From an uncultured Caryophanales bacterium (lineage in GTDB: Bacteria > Bacillota_I > Bacilli_A > Acholeplasmatales > Anaeroplasmataceae), in the NCBI GenBank assembly GCA_937885165.1, contig CAKZZJ010000021.1, forward strand, positions 1 to 11,436: 11,436 nucleotides of DNA, in the 5' to 3' direction. Positions 7,774 through 11,436 of this stretch are shown piece after piece. A model generated the notes under the pieces. It saw only the letters and a program-made list of their open reading frames with translations. It did not search any database and had not been told where the DNA came from. Within the stretch, counting starts at the first letter, position 1. Each line of letters starts with the position of its first letter. The translations under genes were made by a program, and so were the position numbers.

Positions 7774-8382
7774 TTAGTTTTGTTTTGGTTTAATAACAAT
7801 AGCTCTTTCTTCGCCTTCGCCTTCTGATTCAGTATAAACATCATGCCATTCAGAAAGCTTTTCATGAACTATTCTTCTTTCGTATGAATTCATATGAGGA
7901 AGTTTAATTTCTACTTTTGTTCTTACAACTTCTTTAGCTGTTTTAGTAGCTAATATTTCAAGTTGCTTTGCCCTATTTTGCTTATATCCTCCGATATCTA
8001 ATGTTACAACAACATGTTCTTTAGTATAAGTTGAAATTAATGTTCTAACTAATAGTTGTAATGCTTCTAATGTTTTTCCTTTTACACCTATTAATAGTGA
8101 ATTTTCATAGCTATCTATTAAATAATGAATTTGTTCTTCGTTTCCAATGCTTCTGGCTTCAATTTTATAAATGATTCCTAGAGACTTCAAAATGTTTTCA
8201 AGATATTTTTTTCCTTCTAAAGCCAAATTAATATCTACTAAAGCTTCACAATTTAATCCTTCTTCAATATTTTCACCAAGAACATTAATAAATATCTTCT
8301 CTGAAGAAATATGTAATTCTTCTACTGCTTTTTGTGTTGCCTCTTCAATGTTTTTAGCAACTATCTCAATTTTCTTTTGCAT
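7774..8382 (-). CDS. jag: Jag/KhpB RNA-binding protein (Jag-N, KH, R3H)
   Basis: Jag (KhpB/EloR) is a cytoplasmic RNA-binding protein, often a partner of KhpA, tied to cell elongation and division control in Gram-positives and routinely encoded next to yidC. The 202-residue protein has a Jag-N domain (about 1-52; VAKNIEEATQKAVEELHI), a KH domain with the GxxG-type loop IGVKGKT (98-104), and a C-terminal R3H domain (about 135-200) with MNSYERRIVH (164-173), the nucleic-acid contact motif. The end EGEERAIVIKP is also typical. ATG at 8380-8382 has AGGTGA (8389-8394) six bases upstream, and that site overlaps the yidC TAG stop. It is the last gene of the rpmH-rnpA-yidC-jag run; mnmE/mnmG, which often follow, are absent here. 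Confidence 0.95.
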   Translation of the reverse strand: MQKKIEIVAKNIEEATQKAVEELHISSEKIFINVLGENIEEGLNCEALVDINLALEGKKYLENILKSLGIIYKIEARSIGNEEQIHYLIDSYENSLLIGVKGKTLEALQLLVRTLISTYTKEHVVVTLDIGGYKQNRAKQLEILATKTAKEVVRTKVEIKLPHMNSYERRIVHEKLSEWHDVYTESEGEGEERAIVIKPKQN

Positions 8383-8392
8383 ATAATTTCAC

Positions 8393-9385
8393 CTAAAATA
8401 TGTTTTCCTTTTGTTTTGCTTTTTCATATTGTCTTTCATTCCACATTCTACCAATCTGAGATTGACCAATTTGGTAAATACCACCAATTAACCAATAGAT
8501 TGCAAGTGAAGTTGATCTTAATGACATAAATACAAACATTACATTCATAATTATCATCATCCACTTCATTTGATTTTGTTGTTGATTCTTGTTTTTGTTT
8601 TTATCGTTTGGATATTTCTTTTGGTATTTCATTGGTCTTTGACCAAGCTTTTGTTGTAAAAATACAACTGCACCAAAAAGTAATGCTACACCTAAACCAA
8701 ACATTCTATCTGCGATATTTGTGGCATCAAAGAATGATGTAGTTAAGTCAAAATAATTAAATAATTTTGTATTTGCCAAAGCGAATTCGCCTGAAACAAC
8801 AACACCAACATTATCTACTGTTACAGTCTTTGTGGCATTAATTCTTTGTACAACCTCATACATTGCCATGAAAATTGGGAATTGTAAGAACATTGTTGTC
8901 ATACAGCCAAGAGGGTTAACTTTATATTTTTTATAAAGTTTCGTCATTTCTTGCTGCATCATCTGTTTGCTTCTTGGATCGTTTTTTCCTTCATATTTTT
9001 TCTGAACCTTAGCCATTTCTGGTTGCATTAACTGCATCTTAAGACTCATACCATTTTGTCTTGAATAGATTGGCCATGCAAGTGTTCTTACGATAATTGT
9101 AGTAAAAAATATTCCCCAGAAGAATGAATTACCCATGCCCTTGCCTATAGCTGAACATATCCATGCTACTGGCCAAGAAAGTAAATTGATAGGCCATCCA
9201 AATAAGGTATTAAAAAATCCTGCTCCACCATTCCATAAATCAATCCAGTCCTGAGAATATGTAGTATATGGCTTTACATACCATGAACCACCATCAAATC
9301 TACAGCTTGTTAATGTTGGAACTGCAATTATGATAAGTGCTACAAAGAGAATTTTAAATTTGTTTTTCTTTAAAAAATTACTCAC
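8393..9385 (-). CDS. yidC: Membrane protein insertase YidC (lipoprotein, Oxa1 family)
   Basis: YidC inserts and folds membrane proteins, alone or with SecYEG. The 330-residue protein starts with a signal peptide and lipobox LTSC (Cys28), as in Gram-positive YidC/SpoIIIJ. The hydrophobic segments lie roughly at 55-80, 88-104, 160-180, 228-246 and 276-305. The conserved arginine of the hydrophilic groove is Arg100 in IIVRTLAWP, followed by the cytoplasmic helical hairpin (QLMQPEMAKVQKKY) and NPLGCMTTMFLQFPIF. A basic Lys/Gln/Asn-rich loop lies at about 250-272. The start is GTG at 9383-9385 with AAAGGAG seven bases upstream; it overlaps rnpA by eight bases, so the two are translationally coupled. 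The protein is somewhat longer than most Bacilli homologues, mainly in the periplasmic-side loop after the second hydrophobic pair. Confidence 0.96.
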   Translation of the reverse strand: MSNFLKKNKFKILFVALIIIAVPTLTSCRFDGGSWYVKPYTTYSQDWIDLWNGGAGFFNTLFGWPINLLSWPVAWICSAIGKGMGNSFFWGIFFTTIIVRTLAWPIYSRQNGMSLKMQLMQPEMAKVQKKYEGKNDPRSKQMMQQEMTKLYKKYKVNPLGCMTTMFLQFPIFMAMYEVVQRINATKTVTVDNVGVVVSGEFALANTKLFNYFDLTTSFFDATNIADRMFGLGVALLFGAVVFLQQKLGQRPMKYQKKYPNDKNKNKNQQQNQMKWMMIIMNVMFVFMSLRSTSLAIYWLIGGIYQIGQSQIGRMWNERQYEKAKQKENIF

Positions 9386-9731
9386 AAGGTATCTCCTTTA
9401 ATAATTTATGTTTTTTGAATAAGTAATTTAGTTCAAAGCCCATTGTAGAAAAATCAATATCCAATACATTTTTTTTAACGATAATAAAAACATCGTTATT
9501 TTCTTCAAAATTGATATTAGAATTATCAATTATAGCTACAATCTGTCTTTTTATCCTATTTCTAGTAACTGCTTTACCAAGCTTTTTTCCTACACTAATC
9601 GCATATCTAAAATGAGTGGTTTTTAAATTCTTTTTTAAGTAAATAATAAAATATCTATTAGTGTAATACTCTTTGTTTTTTATTACTTCTTCTATCTCTT
9701 TATTTTTCTTTATGCGATACTCTTTTTTCAT
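9378..9731 (-). CDS. rnpA: Ribonuclease P protein component
   Basis: RnpA binds the catalytic RNase P RNA and helps it cleave the 5' leader from precursor tRNAs. The 117-residue length is standard. It begins KKEYRIKKNKEIEEVI, has an aromatic strand (RYFIIYL) that lines the leader-binding cleft in known structures, and carries the signature GKKLGKAVTRNRIKRQI with the RNR motif at 57-59. ATG at 9729-9731 has no visible Shine-Dalgarno sequence; the upstream bases are an A/T stretch right after a hairpin. The 3' end overlaps yidC. It follows rpmH by 73 bases, the usual partner order. Confidence 0.95.
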   Translation of the reverse strand: MKKEYRIKKNKEIEEVIKNKEYYTNRYFIIYLKKNLKTTHFRYAISVGKKLGKAVTRNRIKRQIVAIIDNSNINFEENNDVFIIVKKNVLDIDFSTMGFELNYLFKKHKLLKEIPCE

Positions 9732-9737
9732 AGATAA

Positions 9738-9785
9738 ATAAAAAGTACGGCTAAAGCGTTATAATAAATTGTTCTAGTCGTACTT
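9738..9785 (-). terminator. Hairpin with U-run between rpmH and rnpA, possible attenuator
   Basis: The arms 9743-9753 and 9775-9785 (AAGTACGGCTA and TAGTCGTACTT) pair over 11 positions with one imperfect pair, around a 21-base loop. On the minus strand the second arm runs into CTTTTTATTT, so the RNA has a stem followed by a U-tract just before rnpA. It could stop part of the transcripts after rpmH, or mark a processing site. The stem is AT-rich and the U-tract is interrupted, so full termination is unlikely. Confidence 0.5.
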
Positions 9786-9804
9786 GTTGTGTCAATTTAT
9801 TTAT

Positions 9805-9939
9805 TTAAGCTGAAAGTACTTTTCTGCCTTTTAATCTTCTTCTAGCTAGTACTTTTCTTCCGTTTTTAGTAGACATTCTTTTACGAAAGCCATGAGTAAC
9901 TTTTCTTTTATGTTTATTAGGTTGATAAGTTCTTTTCAT
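9805..9939 (-). CDS. rpmH: 50S ribosomal protein L34
   Basis: A 44-residue basic protein: it begins MKRTYQPNKHKRKVTHGFRK, continues with RMSTKNGRKVLARRR and ends LKGRKVLSA. This is the full, near-invariant L34 sequence at the family's normal length. L34 is a small component of the large ribosomal subunit that binds 23S rRNA. ATG at 9937-9939 is preceded by AAAGGATG (9948-9955), eight bases upstream. It is the first gene after the origin on the minus strand and is driven by the promoter at 9976-10004. It is encoded immediately upstream of rnpA, as in nearly all bacteria. Confidence 0.98.
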   Translation of the reverse strand: MKRTYQPNKHKRKVTHGFRKRMSTKNGRKVLARRRLKGRKVLSA

Positions 9940-9975
9940 TTATATAACATCCTTTCATAAAAACCACGTGAAATC

Positions 9976-10004
9976 ATTCTAACAAAATAATATATTATTG
10001 TCAA
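9976..10004 (-). promoter_or_regulatory. Near-consensus promoter of the rpmH-rnpA-yidC-jag operon
   Basis: On the minus strand a perfect TTGACA (9999-10004), a 17-base spacer and TAGAAT (9976-9981) form a strong sigma-A promoter about 37 bases before the rpmH ATG. This fits the high demand for L34. The leader contains the palindrome CACGTG. It points away from dnaA. Confidence 0.85.
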
Positions 10005-10179
10005 GAAAAAATACTTAACTCGTGAAAAAAAGTTTTTTCTTTTTAAATTATAAATTGATACAAATCACAAAAAAATTAATTTACTTAATATTTGTTCTTT
10101 TAAAGTTTTTTTGCTGCAATCTTTTTATTATCTAAAAAGTTAATAAATTTTTGAAATTTTTTATTTAAAAATCTTAAAA

Positions 10180-10198
10180 TGTGAATAACTTATCAACA
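10180..10198. promoter_or_regulatory. Back-to-back DnaA boxes
   Basis: TGTGAATAA (10180-10188) is an exact TTATTCACA box on the minus strand. One base later TTATCAACA (10190-10198) is a plus-strand box with one mismatch to TTATCCACA. They point away from each other beside the AT-rich half of the gap. Confidence 0.7.
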
Positions 10199-10268
10199 AA
10201 AAATTAAACTTTTATTTTTGTGAATTATTCAAAAAAATTTCCATTTTAAGCCATAATAATACAAAAAG

Positions 10269-10277
10269 TTATTCACA
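10269..10277 (+). promoter_or_regulatory. DnaA box TTATTCACA
   Basis: Exact match to TTATNCACA on the plus strand, between the two paired clusters. Confidence 0.75.
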
Positions 10278-10311
10278 TTTTGCTCATACTTTTTCCGAAA
10301 AATAGTCAAAG

Positions 10312-10334
10312 TTATTCACATTTTTTGTGGATAA
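10312..10334. promoter_or_regulatory. Face-to-face DnaA box pair next to the dnaA promoter
   Basis: TTATTCACA (10312-10320, plus) and TTATCCACA (10326-10334, minus) face each other with five T's between them, giving a near-palindromic 23-bp site. It ends about 30 bases before the dnaA -10, so it could serve both in origin assembly and in DnaA autoregulation, as known in other bacteria. Confidence 0.8.
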
Positions 10335-10341
10335 CTTTTTA

Positions 10342-10369
10342 TTGTTTTTTTTAAAATTTATGATATATT
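10342..10369 (+). promoter_or_regulatory. Possible dnaA promoter
   Basis: TTGTTT (10342-10347), a 16-base spacer and TATATT (10364-10369) lie about 30 bases before the dnaA ATG. The -35 is poor and the region is so AT-rich that other -10 choices exist. GAGG at 10387-10390 is the ribosome-binding site. Confidence 0.45.
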
Positions 10370-10398
10370 AAAATGCGAATATATTTGAGGTTACTTTT

Positions 10399-11030
10399 AT
10401 GGAATATCAGGAATTATGGAATAAGGTAAGGGATGAACTTGAAAAAAGCATCGCTCCAGCTACATTTGAAGAAACCTTTGGGGAAGTAAAAAAAGTTGCT
10501 AAAGCTGAAAATGGTGTTATTTTTGTTTTATGTCCTTCACTTTATATAAAAAGAAAAATAAATACAACATATTATAAAGGTATTGATGATACTTTAAAGA
10601 AGATTAGCAATAAGAATTTAAAGTTTACTTTTATATGCAATGACGAACTAAAACCCTTAAAAAAAGAAAACACAAAAGAATCTACTAAAATAGCAATAGA
10701 TAATTATTTAAATCCAAATTTTACATTTGAATCTTTTGTTGTAGTAGAATCAAATAAAATGGCTTACTTAGCCGCTTTACTTCTTGTAGATAGTGAAAAT
10801 ATAACTATAACATCACCTAATAAATCAAATATTGTACTGAACCCTTTTTATATTTTCGGTGGTGTAGGCTTAGGTAAAACTCATTTAATGCAGGCAATAG
10901 GCAATTATATAGCCAATAAAAATGTAGACAATAAAATTGTTTATGTAACTGCCTCTGAATTTTTAGATGATTATACTAAAGCAGTATATGAGAAAAACAT
11001 GCAAGATTTTGACAATAAATATAAAAATAT
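10399..11030 (+). CDS. dnaA: Replication initiator DnaA, N-terminal part only
   Basis: DnaA binds DnaA boxes at oriC, forms an ATP-dependent filament and melts the origin. The true dnaA part runs to about codon 210. Domain I is residues about 1-80 (YQELWNKVRDELEKSIAPATFEE) and a short linker follows. The AAA+ domain opens with NPNFTFESFVVVESNKMAYLAA, then Walker A GGVGLGKTH (154-162, Lys160). The homologous block YVTASEFLDDYTKAVYEKN...FDNKYKN continues to about 11030. The family would then read on into the Walker B motif (VLLIDDIQ), but the sequence turns into unrelated GC-rich DNA; the frame stays open by chance to 11265. Walker B, sensor motifs and the DNA-binding domain IV are missing. About eight extra residues lie before NPFYIFGG compared with usual DnaA. 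ATG with GAGG eight bases upstream fixes the start. The loss is best explained by a chimeric join. Confidence 0.93.
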
Positions 11031-11123
11031 GTTGGTCCTGACTGAGGGATGGAGCGTGTTGAGCACGCCCACTTCCGTTCCGTCGATGCTGATCCTGGCA
11101 GTATTCTTGGGATGCTGCCATGC
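11031..11123 (-). pseudogene. Foreign fragment resembling PheT (phenylalanyl-tRNA synthetase beta)
   Basis: On the minus strand this stretch reads WQHPKNTARISIDGTEVGVL then NTLHPSVRTN. The pattern HP...(A)RI...G..VG.L..LHP.V is typical of PheT shortly before its C-terminal anticodon-binding domain. Only about 30 residues are present, with no start or end of a gene. The G+C content is about 60%, far above dnaA next to it. It joins dnaA on one side and the HigB fragment on the other, so it is a fragment of another genome. The PheT call rests on motif memory only. Confidence 0.45.
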
Positions 11124-11127
11124 ATGG
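11118..11127. other. Palindrome CCATGCATGG at the join of two foreign fragments
   Basis: This 10-bp perfect palindrome lies exactly between the last HigB-like residues (YNKID) and the first PheT-like residues (WQHPKN). It equals the sequence formed when two NcoI ends (C/CATGG) are filled in and ligated blunt. Confidence 0.5.
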
Positions 11128-11129
11128 AC

Positions 11130-11288
11130 GGCATCAATCTTGTTATATTCAGCGTGTGTTCCGACGAAGCGGATATTCATAACCCCACCTACGAAAATGA
11201 CAACAGCCACAATGCGGAAGTTGTTGCCGCCAATGTCGAAGACATATCTGCCGTTCTTTACGTAGGCGCCGATGCCAACGGCTTCAAG
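11130..11288 (-). pseudogene. Foreign fragment of a HigB-type mRNA interferase toxin
   Basis: HigB-family toxins are ribosome-dependent mRNA endonucleases of type II toxin-antitoxin pairs. On the minus strand this piece reads AYVKNGRYVFDIGGNNFRIV followed by AVVIFVGGVMNIRFVGTHAE and YNKID. This is the conserved C-terminal half of HigB (NGRYVFNIGGN.FR...IRFVGTHAEYDKID). The N-terminal half, normally some 40-50 residues before AYVKNGRYVF, is not recognisable, and no HigA antitoxin follows because the sequence becomes PheT-like. It is therefore a gene fragment in a chimeric tail and not a working toxin. Confidence 0.75.
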
Positions 11289-11436
11289 GTGTCTATGACA
11301 TGCAGGAGGTGAGGCAGGACAACGGATTTGCCATAGGCTCTTCATATTGCTCTCCATGCCAGCAGGCTTCCTTTGGAGGTCTTGAGGCTGCTCTCGCCGC
11401 CATAGACGACGTTTAGGCGGTCCTCGGGCGTGGCGG
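11289..11436. other. GC-rich tail, further unplaced fragments
   Basis: G+C content stays high to the window end and no complete gene is visible. On the minus strand, 11378-11434 reads TPEDRLNVVYGGESSLKT, which resembles the end of the ATPase domain of LytS-type sensor kinases (R-DRL-L-YG-ESSL). The frame then runs out of homology. Between about 11289 and 11377 I recognise nothing in any frame; one plus frame is open to a TAG at about 11413-11415, with SSYCSPCQQASFGG. This part is probably one or two more short foreign pieces. Confidence 0.4.

Larger units (their letters stand above)
10005..10398. other. oriC: Probable replication origin region (oriC part upstream of dnaA)
   Basis: This gene-free gap lies between the divergent rpmH and dnaA genes. 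The left half (about 10020-10175) is extremely AT-rich, with runs of A and T and a small GAAAAAA/TTTTTTC hairpin. The right half holds DnaA boxes: exact TTATNCACA at 10269-10277 (+), 10312-10320 (+), 10180-10188 (-) and 10326-10334 (-), and one-mismatch boxes at 10190-10198 (+) and 10219-10227 (-). The 10326 box is the perfect TTATCCACA. In Bacilli the origin is often bipartite, with a second box cluster and the unwinding element after dnaA; that part is not in this window. Confidence 0.8.

Noticed and set aside
11031..11265. Plus-strand continuation of the dnaA frame to residue 288
   Set aside because: It has no similarity to DnaA after about residue 211, and it is antisense to the HigB-like and PheT-like frames in foreign DNA.
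11130..11288. A toxin-antitoxin module inserted in dnaA
   Set aside because: Only half of HigB is present, there is no HigA, and it is flanked by other gene fragments. It cannot be a functional module.
10971..11357. A continuous minus-strand frame of 128 codons that looks like one protein
   Set aside because: It is a read-through of unrelated pieces (unplaced, HigB-like, PheT-like, then antisense dnaA). Its frame is kept by chance across the joins.

Overview
The window reads as the end of a contig from a low-GC Gram-positive bacterium (Bacillota). It is probably an uncultured, host-associated lineage of the Bacilli/Erysipelotrichia/RF39 kind, but that placement is inference. The main DNA is very AT-rich (14 G+C in 60 bases at 10921-10980). 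Trp is encoded by TGG and no in-frame TGA is read through, so the standard bacterial code fits rather than the mycoplasma code. Shine-Dalgarno sites are clear, several starts are TTG or GTG, and sigma-A-type promoters with 17-bp spacers can be read. The gene order rpmH-rnpA-yidC-jag running away from dnaA across a DnaA-box-rich gap is the classical chromosomal origin region.

Layout, left to right. Positions 1-47 probably hold the last codons of a plus-strand gene, followed by hairpins and a terminator. A minus-strand cluster pepC-maf-dusB follows (1803-3143, 1217-1780, 259-1227), with a strong promoter just upstream of pepC and a long hairpin after dusB. Next is one very large minus-strand gene (3272-7453) for a 1393-residue lipoprotein with CxxC-type, possibly metal-binding, repeats at both ends; it has its own promoter, a TTG start and a terminator. 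After a 320-bp gap with a conspicuous imperfect hairpin come jag, yidC, rnpA and rpmH, all on the minus strand and driven by a near-consensus promoter upstream of rpmH. The gap 9940-10398 is the probable replication origin, with four exact TTATNCACA DnaA boxes and degenerate ones. dnaA starts at 10399 on the plus strand.

The pepC cluster handles peptide trimming, nucleotide-pool or septum-related hydrolysis (Maf) and tRNA dihydrouridylation. The origin cluster supplies ribosomal protein L34, the RNase P protein, the membrane insertase YidC and its RNA-binding partner Jag, with DnaA facing the other way. The big lipoprotein is a surface protein of unknown role inserted next to this conserved block.

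The last ~400 bases do not belong. dnaA stops being dnaA at about codon 210, just before the expected Walker B motif, and the sequence switches abruptly to ~60% GC. That tail is itself a patchwork: on the minus strand it holds a piece resembling PheT, a clear piece of a HigB toxin, and possibly a sensor-kinase-like piece. The PheT/HigB join falls on the palindrome CCATGCATGG, which is what two filled-in and rejoined NcoI ends would give. I read the tail as a chimeric artefact, not biology. I found no convincing new multi-gene system; the most unusual genuine item is the large CxxC-repeat lipoprotein.
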